64,000 bases of DNA from Eledone cirrhosa (lineage: Eukaryota; Mollusca; Cephalopoda; Octopoda; Eledonidae). The stretch covers positions 6,508,658 through 6,572,657 of the forward strand of contig OZ024742.1 in NCBI GenBank assembly GCA_964016885.1, given 5' to 3'. Under the pieces are notes generated by a model. The model had not been told where the DNA came from and made no database searches. It saw nothing but the letters and a program-made list of their open reading frames with translations. Positions within the stretch are counted from its first letter, which is position 1. Each line of letters begins with the position of its first letter. Of this stretch, positions 49,701-62,833 are shown in pieces. The position numbers and the translations under genes are program-made.

Positions 49701-52230
49701 ACCCTAGTAGTTAGAGGGTTAACCAGAGCAGTTTAGTGATATATAACATAGTCCCTTACCCTAGTAGTTAGAGGGTTAACCAGAGCAGTTTAGTGATCTA
49801 TAACATAGTTCCTTACCCTAGTAGATAGAGGGTTAACCAGAGCAGTTTAGTGATCAATGACACAGTTCCTTACCCTAGTAGTTAGAGGTTTAACCAGAGC
49901 AGTTTAGTGATCTATAACATAGTTTGTTAGACTAGTATCTAGAGGGTTAACCAGAGCAGTTTTGTGATCTATAACATAGTCTCTTACCCTAGTAGTTAGA
50001 GGGTTAACCAGAGCAGTTTAGTGATCTATAACATAGTTTCTTACCCTAGTAGTTAGAGGGTTAACCAGAGCAGTTTAGTGATATATAACATAGTTTCTTA
50101 CCCTAGTAGTTAGAGGGTTAACCAGAGCAGTTTAGTGATCTATAACATAGTTTCTTAGACTAGTAGTTAGAGGGTTAACAAGAGCAGTTTAGTCATATAT
50201 AACATAGTTCCTTACCCTAGTAGTTAGAGGGTTAACCAGAGGAGTTTAGTGATATATAAGATAGTTCCTTACCCTAGTAGTTAGAGGGTTAACCAGAGCA
50301 GTTTAGTGATATATAACATAGTCCCTTACCCTAGTAGTTAGAGGGTTAACCAGAGCAGTTTAGTGATATATAAGATAGTTCCTTACCCTAGTAGTTAGAG
50401 GGTTAACCAGAGCAGTTTAGTGATCAATGACACAGTTCCTTACCCTAGTAGTTAGAGGTTTAACCAGAGCAGTTTAGTGATCTATAACATAGTTTGTTAG
50501 ACTAGTAGCTAGAGGGTTAACCAGAGCAGTTTAGTGATCTATAACATAGTCTCTTACCCTAGTAGATAGAGGGTTAACCAGAGCAGTTTAGTGATCTATA
50601 ACATGGTTTCTTACCCTAGTAGTTAGAGGGTTAACCAGAGCAGTTTAGTGATATATAACATAGTCCCTTACCCTAGTAGTTAGAGGCTTAACCAGAGCAA
50701 TTTAGTGATCTATAACATAGTTTCTTACCCTAGTAGTTAATGGGTTAACCAGAGCAGTTTAGTGATATATAACATAGTCCCTTACCCTAGTACTTAGCGG
50801 GTTAACCAGAGCAGTTTAGTGATGTATAACATAGTTTGTTAGACTAGTAGCTAGAGGGTTAATCAGAGCAGCTTAGTGATCTATAACATAGTTTCTTAGC
50901 CTAGTAGTTAGAGGGTTAACCAGAGCAGTTTAGTGATCTATAACATAGTTTCTTAGCCTAGTATTTAGAGGGTTAACCAGAGCAGTTTAGTGATCTATAA
51001 CTTAGTTGTTACCCTAGTAGCTAGAGCGTTAACCAGAGCAGTTTAGTGATATATAACATAGTCCCTTACCCTAGTACTTAGCGGGTTAACCAGAGCAGTT
51101 TAGTGATGTATAACATAGTTTGTTAGACTAGTAGCTAGAGGGTCAATCAGAGCAGCTTAGTGATCTATAACATAGTTTCTTACCCTAGTAGATAGAGGGT
51201 TAACCAGAGCAGATTAGTGATCTATAACATAGTTTGTTAGACTAGTAGCTAGAGGGTTAACCAGAGCAGTTTAGTGATGTATAACTTGGTTTCTTTGCCT
51301 AGTAGTTATAGGGTTAACCAGAGCAGTTTAGTGATCTATAACATAGTTTCTTACCCAAGTAGTTAGAGGGTTAACCAGAGCAGTTTAGTGATATATAACA
51401 TAGTTCCTTACCCTAGTAGTTAGAGGGTTAACCAGAGCAGTTTAGTGATCTATAACATAGTTCCTTAACCTAGTAGTTAGAGGGTTAACTAGAGCAGTTT
51501 AGTGATCTATAACATAGTTCCTTAACCTAGTAATTAGAGGGTTAACCAGAGCAGTTTAGTGATCTATAACATGGTTTCTTACCCTAGTAGGTAGAGGGTT
51601 AACCAGAACTGTTTAGTGATCTATAACATAGTTCCTTACCCTAGTAGTTACAGGGTTACCCCGTGCAGTTTAGTGATATATAATATAGTTCCTTACCCTA
51701 GTAGTTAGAGGGTTAAGCAGAGCAGTTTAGTGATCTATAACATAGTTTCATACCCTAGTAGTTAGAGGGTTAAGCAGAGCAGTTTAGTGATATATAACAT
51801 AGTTCCATACCCTAGTAGTTAGAGGGTTAAGCAGAGCAGTTTAGTGATATATAACATAGTTCCTTACCCTAGTAGTTAGAGGGTTAACCAGTACAGTTTA
51901 GTGATCTATAACATAGTTTCTTAGACTAGTAGTTAGAGGGTTAACAAGAGCAGTTTAGTCATATATAACATAGTTCCTTACCCTAGTAGTTAGAGGGTTA
52001 ACCAGAGGAGTTTAGTGATATATAAGATAGTTCCTTACCCTAGTAGTTAGAGGGTTAACCAGAGCAGTTTAGTGATATATAACATAGTCCCTTACCCTAG
52101 TAGTTAGAGGGTTAACCAGAGCAGTTTAGTGATCTATAACATAGTTCCTTACCCTAGTAGTTAGAGGGTTAACCAGAGCAGTTTAGTGATCAATGACACA
52201 GTTCCTTACCCTAGTAGTTAGAGGTTTAAC
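46763..52230 (+). repeat. L block, copy 3
   Basis: About 5.5 kb with N markers at 47185, 48892 and 51285 and phrase P near 47.8, 49.55 and 51.9 kb. The overall order equals copy 1 (27279-32926). One TTACCCCGTG junction near 49321 has become TTACCGCGTG. The copy ends with a CAATGACAC unit (52174-52230), followed by a TTTCTAAGAC unit where copies 1 and 2 have G units with TATCTAG. Confidence 0.85.
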
Positions 52231-53826
52231 CAGAGCAGTTTAGTGATCTATAACATAGTTTCTAAGACTAGTAGTTAGAGGGTTAACAAGAGCAGTTTAG
52301 TCATATATAACATAGTTCCTTACCCTAGTAGTTAGAGGGTTAACCAGAGCAGTTTAGTGATATATAACATAGTCCCTTACCCTAGTAGTTAGAGGGTCAA
52401 CCAGAGCAGTTTAGTGATCTATAACATAGTTTCTTACCCTAGTAGTTAGAGGGTTAACCAGAGCAGTTTAGTGATATATAACATAGTTTGTTAGACTAGT
52501 AGCTAGAGGGTTAAGCAGAGCAGTTTAGTGATCTATAACATAGTCTCTTACCCTAGTAGTTAGAGGGTTAACCAGAGCAGTTTAGTGATCTATAACATGG
52601 TTTCCTACCCTAGTATTTAGAGGGTTAACCAGAGCAGTTTAGTGATCTATAACATAGTTTCTTACCCTAGTAGTTAGAGGGTTAACCAGAGCAGTTTAGT
52701 GATATATAACATAGTTCGTTACCCTAGTAGTTAGAGGGTTAACCAGATCAGTTTAGTGATCTATAACATAGTTTCTTACCCTAGTAGTTAGAGGGTTAAC
52801 CAGAGCAGTTTAGTGATATATAACATAGTCCCTTACCCTAGTAGTTAGAGGGTTAAACAGAGCAGTTTAGTGATCTATAACATAGTTTGTTAGACTAGTA
52901 GCTAGAGGGTTAACCAGAGCAGTTTAGTGATCTATAACATAGTTTCTTACCCTAGTTGTTAGAGGGTTAACCAGAGCAGTTTAGTGATATATAACATAGT
53001 CCCTTACCCTAGTAGTTAGAGGGTCAACCAGAGCAGTTTAGTGATCTATAACATAGTTTCTTACCCTAGTAGTTAGAGGGTTAACCAGAGCAGTTTAGTG
53101 ATATATAACATAGTTTGTTAGACTAGTAGTTAGAGGGTTAACCAGAGCAGTTTAGTGATCTATAACATAGTTTCTTACCCTAGTAGTTAGAGGGTTAACC
53201 AGAGCAGTTTAGTGATCTATAACATAGTTTGTTAGACTAGTAGCTAGAGGGTTAAGCAGAGCAGTTTAGTGATCTATAACATAGTTTCTTACCCTAGTAG
53301 TTAGAGGGTTAACCAGAGCAGTTTAGTGATATATAACATAGTTCGTTACCCTAGTAGTTAGAGGGTTAACCAGAGCAGTTTAGTGATCTATAACATAGTT
53401 TCTTACCCTAGTAGTTAGAGGGTTAACCAGAGCAGTTTAGTGATATATAACATAGTCCCTTACCCTAGTAGTTAGAGGGTTAACCAGAGCAGTTTAGTGA
53501 TCTATAACATAGTTTGTTAGACTAATAGCTAGAGGGTTAACCAGAGAAGTTTAGTGATCTATAACATAGTTTCTTAGCCTAGTAGTTAGAGGGTTAACCA
53601 GAGCAGTTTATTGATCTATAACATAGTTTCTTACCCTAGTATTTCGAGGGTTAACCAGAGCAGTTTAGTGATCTATAACATAGTTTCTTACCCTAGTAGT
53701 TAGAGGGTTAACCAGAGCAGTTTAGTGATCTATAACATAGTTTCTTACCCTAGTAGTTAGAGGGTTAACCAGAGCAGTTTAGTGATATATAACATAGTTT
53801 CTTACCCTAGTAGTTAGAGGGTTAAC
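52231..53826 (+). repeat. S-type stretch, copy 4
   Basis: Follows the S order (TTCGTTACC unit, CAGATCAG, GTTGTTAG, GGGTCAAC) in compressed form. The CAGATCAG neighbourhood is 7,805 bp from its partner in S copy 3 (44911/52716 for TCGTTACC). From 52459 onward it matches 61466 onward at 9,007 bp, sharing the rare GGGTTAAACAGAG unit (52853/61860). Confidence 0.82.
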
Positions 53827-55594
53827 CAGAGCAGTTTAGTGATTTATAACATTAGTTTGTTAGACTAGTAGCTAGAGGGTTAAGCAGAGCAGTTTAGTGA
53901 TCTATAACATAGTCTCTTACCCTAGTAGTTAGAGGGTTAACCAGAGCAGTTTAGTGATCTATGACATGGTTTCTTACCCTAGTATTTCGAGGGTTAACCA
54001 GAGCAGTTTAGTGATCTATAACATAGTCTGTTAGAATAGTAGCTAGAGGGTTAACCAGAGCAGTTTAGTGATCTATAACATAGTCCCTTACCCTAGTAGT
54101 TAGAGGGTTAACCAGAGCAGTTTAGTGATCTATAACATAGTTTCTTACCCTAGTAGTTAGAGGGTTAACCAGAGCAGTTTAGTGATATATAACATAGTTT
54201 GTTACCCTAGTAGTTAGAGGGTTAACCAGAGCAGTTTAGTGATTTATAACATAGTCCCTTACGCTAGTAGTTAGAGGGTTAACCAGAGCTGTTTAGTGAT
54301 CTATAACATAGTTTCTTACCCTAGTAGTTAGAGTGTTAACCAGAGCAGTTTAGTGATATATAACATAGTTTGTTAGACTAGTAGTTAGAGGGTTAACCAG
54401 AGCAGTTTAGTGATCTATAACATAGTCCCTTACCCTAGTATTTCGAGGGTTAACCAGAGCAGTTTAGTGATATATAACATAGTTTGTTAGACTAGTAGTT
54501 AGAGGGTTTACCAGAGCAGTTTAGTGATCTATAACATAGTTTCTTACCCTAGTAGTTAGAGGGTTAACCAGAGCAGTTTAGTGATCTATAACATAGTTTG
54601 TTAGACTAGTAGCTAGAGGGATAAGCAGAGCAGTTTAGTGATCTATAACATAGTCTCTTACCCTAGTAGTTAGAGGGTTAACCAGAGCAGTTTAGTGATC
54701 TATAACATAGTTTGTTAGACTAGTAGCTAGAGGGTTAACCAGAGCAGTTTAGTGATCTATAACATAGTCTCTTACCCTAGTAGATAGAGGGTTAACCAGA
54801 GCAGTTTAGTGATATATAACATAGTCCCTTACCCTAGTAGTTAGAGGGTTAACCAGAGCAGTTTAGTGATCTATAACATGGTTTCTTACCCTAGTATTTC
54901 GAGGGTTAACCAGAGCAGTTTAGTGATCTATAACATAGTTTCTTACCCTAGTAGTTAGAGGCTTAACTAGAGCAGTTTAGTGATATATAACATAGTACCT
55001 TACCCTAGTAGTTAGAGGGTTAACCAGAGCAGTTTAGGGATATATAACATAGTTTGTTAGACTAGTAGTTAGAGGGTTAACCAGAGCAGTTTAGTGATCT
55101 ATAACATAGTCCCTTACCCTAGTATTTCGAGTGTTAACCAGAGCAGTTTAGTGATCTATAACATAGTTTGTTAGACTAGTAGTTAGAGGGTTAACCAGAG
55201 CAGTTTAGTGATCTATAACATAGTTTGTTAGACTAGTAGTTAGAGGGTTAACCAGAGCAGTTTAGTGATCTATAACATAGTTTCTTAGCCTAGTAGTTAG
55301 AGGGTTAAGCAGAGCAGTTTAGTGATCTATAAAATAGTCTCTCACCCTAGTAGTTAGAGGGTTAACCAGAGCAGTTTAGTGATCTATAACATGGTTTCTT
55401 ACCCTAGTATTTCGAGGGTTAACCAGAGCAGTTTAGTGATCTATAACATAGTTTCTTACCTTAGTAGTTAGAGGGTTAACCAGAGCAGTTTAGTGATCTA
55501 TAACATAGTCCGTTACCCTAGTAGTTAGAGTGTTAACCAGAGCAGTTTAGTGATCTATAACATAGTTTCTTACCCTAGTAGTTAGAGGGTTAAC
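53827..55594 (+). repeat. T block, copy 1 (31 monomers plus 1 bp)
   Basis: Starts with a TTATA unit with an inserted base (ACATTAGTTTG) and carries ACGCTAG (54261), GGCTTAACTAG with TAGTACC (54997), GAGTGTTAAC and AAAATAGTCTCTCACC. It aligns with T copy 2 at 1,767 bp (ACGCTAG) and 1,824 bp (TAGTACC), with one unit of difference between. Confidence 0.87.
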
Positions 55595-58558
55595 CAGAGC
55601 AGTTTAGTGATTTATAACATAGTTTGTTAGACTAGTAGCTAGAGGGTTAAGCAGAGCAGTTTAGTGATCTATAACATAGTCTCTTACCCTAGTAGTTAGA
55701 GGGTTAACCAGAGCAGTTTAGTGATCTATGACATGGTTTCTTACCCTAGTATTTCGAGGGTTAACCAGAGCAGTTTAGTGATCTATAACATAGTCTGTTA
55801 GACTAGTAGCTAGAGGGTTAACCAGAGCAGTTTAGTGATCTATAACATAGTCCCTTACCCTGGTAGTTAGAGGGTTAACCAGAGCAGTTTAGTGATCTAT
55901 AACATAGTTTCTTACCCTAGTAGTTAGAGGGTTAACCAGAGCAGTTTAGTGATATATAACATAGTTTGTTACCCTAGTAGTTAGAGGGTTAACCAGAGCA
56001 GTTTAGTGATTTATAACATAGTCCCTTACGCTAGTAGTTAGAGGGTTAACCAGAGCAGTTTAGTGATCTATAACATAGTTTCTTACCCTAGTAGTTAGAG
56101 TGTTAACCAGAGCAGTTTAGTGATATATAACATAGTTTGTTAGACTAGTAGTTAGAGGGTTAACCAGAGCAGTTTAGTGATCTATAACATAGTTTCTTAC
56201 CCTAGTAGTTAGAGGGTTAACCAGAGCAGTTTAGTGATCTATAACATAGTCCCTTACCCTAGTATTTCGAGGGTTAACCAGAGCAGTTTAGTGATATATA
56301 ACATAGTTTGTTAGACTAGTAGTTAGAGGGTTAACCAGAGCAGTTTAGTGATCTATAACATAGTTTCTTACCCTAGTAGTTAGAGGGTTAACCAGAGCAG
56401 TTTAGTGATCTATAACATAGTTTGTTAGACTAGTAGCTAGAGGGTTAAGCAGAGCAGTTTAGTGATCTATAACATAGTCTCTTACCCTAGTAGTTAGAGG
56501 GTTAACCAGAGCAGTTTAGTGATCTATAACATAGTTTGTTAGACTAGTAGCTAGAGGGTTAACCAGAGCAGTTTAGTGATCTATAACATAGTCTCTTACC
56601 CTAGTAGATAGAGGGTTAACCAGAGCAGTTTAGTGATATATAACATAGTCCCTTACCCTAGTAGTTAGAGGGTTAACCAGAGCAGTTAGGTGATCTATAA
56701 CATGGTTTCTTACCCTAGTATTTCGAGGGTTAACCAGAGCAGTTTAGTGATCTATAACATAGTTTCTTACCCTAGTAGTTAGAGGCTTAACTAGAGCAGT
56801 TTAGTGATATATAACATAGTACCTTACCCTAGTAGTTAGAGGGTTAACCAGAGCAGTTTAGTGATATATAACATAGTTTGTTAGACTAGTATTTAGAGGG
56901 TTAACCAGAGCAGTTTAGTGATCTATAACATAGTCCCTTACCCTAGTATTTCGAGTGTTAACCAGAGCAGTTTAGTGATCTATAACATAGTTTGTTAGAC
57001 TAGTAGTTAGAGGGTTAACCAGAGCAGTTTAGTGATCTATAACATAGTTTGTTAGACTAGTAGTTAGAGGGTTAACCAGAGCAGTTTAGTGATCTAAAAC
57101 ATAGTTTCTTAGCCTAGTAGTTAGAGGGTTAAGCAGAGCAGTTTAGTGATCTATAAAATAGTCTCTCACCCTAGTAGTTAGAGGGTTAACCAGAGCAGTT
57201 TAGTGATCTATAACATGGTTTCTTACCCTAGTATTTCGATGGTTAACCAGAGCAGTTTAGTGATCTATAACATAGTTTCTTACCTTAGTAGTTAGAGGGT
57301 TAACCAGAGCAGTTTAGTGATCTATAACATAGTCCGTTACCCTAGTAGTTAGAGTGTTAACCAGAGCAGTTTAGTGATCTATAACATAGTTTCTTACCCT
57401 AGTAGTTAGAGGGTTAACCAGAGCAGTTTAGTGATCTATAACATAGTCTCTTACCCTAGTAGTTAGAGGGTTAACCAGAGCAGTTTAGTGATCTATAACA
57501 TAGTTTCTTACCCTAGTAGTTAGAGGGTTAACCAGAGCAGTTTAGTGATATATAACATAGTTTCTTACCCTAGTAGTTAGAGGGTTAACCATAGCAGTTT
57601 AGTGATCTATAACATAGTTTCTTAGACTAGTAGTTAGAGGGTTAACAAGAGCAGTTTAGTCATATATAACATAGTTCCTTACCCTAGTAGTTAGAGGGTT
57701 AACCAGAGCAGTTTAGTGATATATAACATAGTCCCTTACCCTAGTAGTTAGAGGGTTAACCAGAGCAGTTTAGTGATCTATAACATAGTTCCTTACCCTA
57801 GTAGTTAGAGGGTTAACCAGAGCAGTTTAGTGATCAATGACACAGTTCCTTACCCTAGTAGTTAGAGGTTTAACCAGAGCAGTTTAGTGATCTATAACAT
57901 AGTTTGTTAGACTAGTAGCTAGAGGGTTAACCAGAGCAGTTTAATGATCTATAACATAGTCTCTTAGCCTAGTAGTTAGAGGGTTAACCAGAGCAGTTTA
58001 GAGATCTATAACATAGTTTGTTAGTCTAGTAGCTAGAGGGTTAAGCAGAGCAGTTTAGTGATCTATAACATAGTCTCTTACCCTAGTAGTTAGAGGGTTA
58101 ACCAGAGCAGTTTAGTGATCTATAACATGGTTTCTTACCCTAGTATTTCGAGGGTTAACCAGAGCAGTTTAGTGATCTATAACAGAGTTTGTTAGACTAG
58201 TAGCTAGAGGGTTAACCAGAGCAGTTTAGTGATCTATAACATAGTCTCTTAGCCTAGTAGATAGAGGGTTAACCAGAGCAGTTTAGTGATATATAACATA
58301 GTCCCTTACCCTAGTAGTTAGAGGGTTCACCAGAGCAGTTTAGTGATCTATAACATGGTTTCTTACCCTAGTATTTCGAGGGTTAACCAGAGCAGTTTAG
58401 TGATCTATAACATAGTTTCTTACCCTAGTTGTTAGAGGGTTAACCAGAGCAGTTTAGTGATATATAACATAGTCCCTTACCCTAGTAGTTAGAGGGTCAA
58501 CCAGAGCAGTTTAGTGATCTATAACATAGTTTCTTACCCTAGTAGTTAGAGGGTTAAC
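55595..58558 (+). repeat. T block, copy 2 (52 monomers)
   Basis: Exactly 2,964 bp (52 x 57). It repeats T copy 1 and then adds about 20 units (about 57.4-58.56 kb) that resemble pieces of L (TTTCTTAGAC, GTCATATA, CAATGACAC) and of the link and S module. So it looks like a composite of T with an L-S piece. Confidence 0.88.
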
Positions 58559-61351
58559 CAGAGCAGTTTAGTGATATATAACATAGTTTGTTAGACTAGT
58601 AGCTAGAGGGTTAAGCAGAGCAGTTTAGTGATCTATAACATAGTCTCTTACCCTAGTAGTTAGAGGGTTAACCAGAGCAGTTTAGTGATCTATGACATGG
58701 TTTCTTAGCCTAGTATTTCGAGGGTTAACCAGAGCAGTTTAGTGATCTATAACATAGTCTGTTAGACTAGTAGCTAGAGGGTTAACCAGAGCAGTTTAGT
58801 GATCTATAACATAGTCCCTTACCCTGGTAGTTAGAGGGTTAACCAGAGCAGTTTAGTGATCTATAACATAGTTTCTTACCCTAGTAGTTAGAGGGTTAAC
58901 CAGAGCAGTTTAGTGATATATAACATAGTTTGTTACCCTAGTAGTTAGAGGGTTAACCAGAGCAGTTTAGTGATTAATAACATAGTCCCTTACGCTAGTA
59001 GTTAGAGGGTTAACCAGAGCAGTTTAGTGATCTATAACATAGTTTCTTACCCTAGTAGTTAGAGTGTTAACCAGAGCAGTTTAGTGATATATAACATAGT
59101 TTGTTAGACTAGTAGTTAGAGGGTTAACCAGAGCAGTTTAGTGATCTATAACATAGTTTCTTACCCTAGTAGTTAGAGGGTTAACCAGAGCAGTTTAGTG
59201 ATCTATAACATAGTTTGTTAGACTAGTAGCTAGAGGGTTAAGCAGAGCAGTTTAGTGATCTATAACATAGTCTCTTACCCTAGTAGTTAGAGGGTTAACC
59301 AGAGCAGTTTAGTGATCTATAACATAGTTTGTTAGACTAGTAGCTAGAGGGTTAACCAGAGCAGTTTAGTGATCTATAACATAGTCTCTTACCCTAGTAG
59401 ATAGAGGGTTAACCAGAGCAGTTTAGTGATATATAACATAGTCCCTTACCCTAGTAGTTAGAGGGTTAACCAGAGCAGTTCAGTGATCTATAACATGGTT
59501 TCTTACCCTAGTATTTCGAGGGTTAACCAGAGCAGTTTAGTGATCTATAACATAGTTTCTTACCCTAGTAGTTAGAGGCTTAACTAGAGCAGTTTAGTGA
59601 TATATAACATAGTACCTTACCCTAGTAGTTAGAGGGTTAACCAGAGCAGTTTAGTGATATATAACATAGTTTGTTAGACTAGTATTTAGAGGGTTAACCA
59701 GAGCAGTTTAGTGATCTATAACATAGTCCCTTACCCTAGTATTTCGAGTGTTAACCAGAGCAGTTTAGTGATCTATAACATAGTTTGTTAGACTAGTAGT
59801 TAGAGGGTTAACCAGAGCAGTTTAGTGATCTATAACATAGTTTGTTAGACTAGTAGTTAGAGGGTTAACCAGAGCAGTTTAGTGATCTAAAACATAGTTT
59901 CTTAGCCTAGTAGTTAGAGGGTTAAGCAGAGCAGTTTAGTGATCTATAAAATAGTCTCTCACCCTAGTAGTTAGAGGGTTAACCAGAGCAGTTTAGTGAT
60001 CTATAACATGGTTTCTTACCCTAGTATTTCGAGGGTTAACCAGAGCAGTTTAGTGATCTATAACATAGTTTCTTACCTTAGTAGTTAGAGGGTTAACCAG
60101 AGCAGTTTAGTGATCTATAACATAGTCCGTTACCCTAGTAGTTAGAGTGTTAACCAGAGCAGTTTAGTGATCTATAACATAGTTTCTTACCCTAGTAGTT
60201 AGAGGGTTAACCAGAGCAGTTTAGTGATCTATAACATAGTCTCTTACCCTAGTAGTTAGAGGGTTAACCAGAGCAGTTTAGTGATCTATAACATAGTTTC
60301 TTACCCTAGTAGTTAGAGGGTTAACCAGAGCAGTTTAGTGATATATAACATAGTTTCTTACCCTAGTAGTTAGAGGGTTAACCAGAGCAGTTTAGTGATC
60401 TATAACATAGTTTCTTAGACTAGTAGTTAGAGGGTTAACAAGAGCAGTTTAGTCATATATAACATAGTTCCTTACCCTAGTAGTTAGAGGGTTAACCAGA
60501 GCAGTTTAGTGATATATAACATAGTCCCTTACCCTAGTAGTTAGAGGGTTAACCAGAGCAGTTTAGTGATCTATAACATAGTTCCTTACCCTAGTAGTTA
60601 GAGGGTTAACCAGAGCAGTTTAGTGATCAATGACACAGTTCCTTACCCTAGTAGTTAGAGGTTTAACCAGAGCAGTTTAGTGATCTATAACATAGTTTGT
60701 TAGACTAGTAGCTAGAGGGTTAACCAGAGCAGTTTAATGATCTATAACATAGTCTCTTAGCCTAGTAGTTAGAGGGTTAACCAGAGCAGTTTAGAGATCT
60801 ATAACATAGTTTGTTAGTCTAGTAGCTAGAGGGTTAAGCAGAGCAGTTTAGTGATCTATAACATAGTCTCTTACCCTAGTAGTTAGAGGGTTAACCAGAG
60901 CAGTTTAGTGATCTATAACATGGTTTCTTACCCTAGTATTTCGAGGGTTAACCAGAGCAGTTTAGTGATCTATAACAGAGTTTGTTAGACTAGTAGCTAG
61001 AGGGTTAACCAGAGCAGTTTAGTGATCTATAACATAGTCTCTTAGCCTAGTAGATAGAGGGTTAACCAGAGCAGTTTAGTGATATATAACATAGTCCCTT
61101 ACCCTAGTAGTTAGAGGGTTCACCAGAGCAGTTTAGTGATCTATAACATGGTTTCTTACCCTAGTATTTCGAGGGTTAACCAGAGCAGTTTAGTGATCTA
61201 TAACATAGTTTCTTACCCTAGTTGTTAGAGGGTTAACCAGAGCAGTTTAGTGATATATAACATAGTCCCTTACCCTAGTAGTTAGAGGGTCAACCAGAGC
61301 AGTTTAGTGATCTATAACATAGTTTCTTACCCTAGTAGTTAGAGGGTTAAC
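58559..61351 (+). repeat. T block, copy 3 (49 monomers)
   Basis: Exactly 2,793 bp (49 x 57), abutting copy 2. Markers TAGTACC (56821/59614), TTTAGAGATC (58001/60794) and the five-monomer module (58331/61124) are all 2,793 bp apart. The earlier ACGCTAG marker is 2,964 bp apart (56028/58992), so three contiguous units of copy 2 are missing after GAGTGTTAAC. The composite L-S addition is present here too, so it predates this duplication. Confidence 0.9.
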
Positions 61352-62833
61352 CAGAGCAGTTTAGTGATATATAACATAGTTTGTTAGACTAGTAGTTAGA
61401 GGGTTAACCAGAGCAGTTTAGTGATCTATAACATAGTTTCTTACCCTAGTAGTTAGAGGGTTAACCAGAGCAGTTTAGTGATCTATAACATAGTTTGTTA
61501 GACTAGTAGCTAGAGGGTTAAGCAGAGCAGTTTAGTGATCTATAACATAGTCTCTTACCCTAGTAGTTAGAGGGTTAACCAGAGCAGTTTAGTGATCTAT
61601 AACATGGTTTCCTACCCTAGTATTTCGAGGGTTAACCAGAGCAGTTTAGTGATCTATAACATAGTTTCTTACCCTAGTAGTTAGAGGGTTAACCAGAGCA
61701 GTTTAGTGATATATAACATAGTTCGTTACCCTAGTAGTTAGAGGGTTAACCAGATCAGTTTAGTGATCTATAACATAGTTTCTTACCCTAGTAGTTAGAG
61801 GGTTAACCAGAGCAGTTTAGTGATATATAACATAGTCCCTTACCCTAGTAGTTAGAGGGTTAAACAGAGCAGTTTAGTGATCTATAACATAGTTTGTTAG
61901 ACTAGTAGCTAGAGGGTTAACCAGAGCAGTTTAGTGATCTATAACATAGTTTCTTACCCTAGTTGTTAGAGGGTTAACCAGAGCAGTTTAGTGATATATA
62001 ACATAGTCCCTTACCCTAGTAGTTAGAGGGTCAACCAGAGCAGTTTAGTGATCTATAACATAGTTTCTTACCCTAGTAGTTAGAGGGTTAACCAGAGCAG
62101 TTTAGTGATATATAACATAGTTTGTTAGACTAGTAGTTAGAGGGTTAACCAGAGCAGTTTAGTGATCTATAACATAGTTTCTTACCCTAGTAGTTAGAGG
62201 GTTAACCAGAGCAGTTTAGTGATCTATAACATAGTTTGTTAGACTAGTAGCTAGAGGGTTAAGCAGAGCAGTTTAGTGATCTATAACATAGTTTCTTACC
62301 CTAGTAGTTAGAGGGTTAACCAGAGCAGTTTAGTGATATATAACATAGTTCGTTACCCTAGTAGTTAGAGGGTTAACCAGAGCAGTTTAGTGATCTATAA
62401 CATAGTTTCTTACCCTAGTAGTTAGAGGGTTAACCAGAGCAGTTTAGTGATATATAACATAGTCCCTTACCCTAGTAGTTAGAGGGTTAACCAGAGCAGT
62501 TTAGTGATCTATAACATAGTTTGTTAGACTAGTAGTTAGAGGGTTAACCAGAGAAGTTTAGTGATCTATAACATAGTTTCTTAGCCTAGTAGTTAGAGGG
62601 TTAACCAGAGCAGTTTATTGATCTATAACATAGTTTCTTACCCTAGTATTTCGAGGGTTAACCAGAGCAGTTTAGTGATCTATAACATAGTTTCTTACCC
62701 TAGTAGTTAGAGGGTTAACCAGAGCAGTTTAGTGATCTATAACATAGTTTCTTACCCTAGTAGTTAGAGGGTTAACCAGAGCAGTTTAGTGATATATAAC
62801 ATAGTTTCTTACCCTAGTAGTTAGAGGGTTAAC
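61352..62833 (+). repeat. S-type stretch, copy 5
   Basis: Matches S copy 4 at 9,007 bp from 61466 on. Differences include TATTTCGAG at about 61620 where copy 4 has TATTTAGAG, and GACTAGTAGTTAG near 62527 where copy 4 has GACTAATAGCTAG. Confidence 0.86.
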
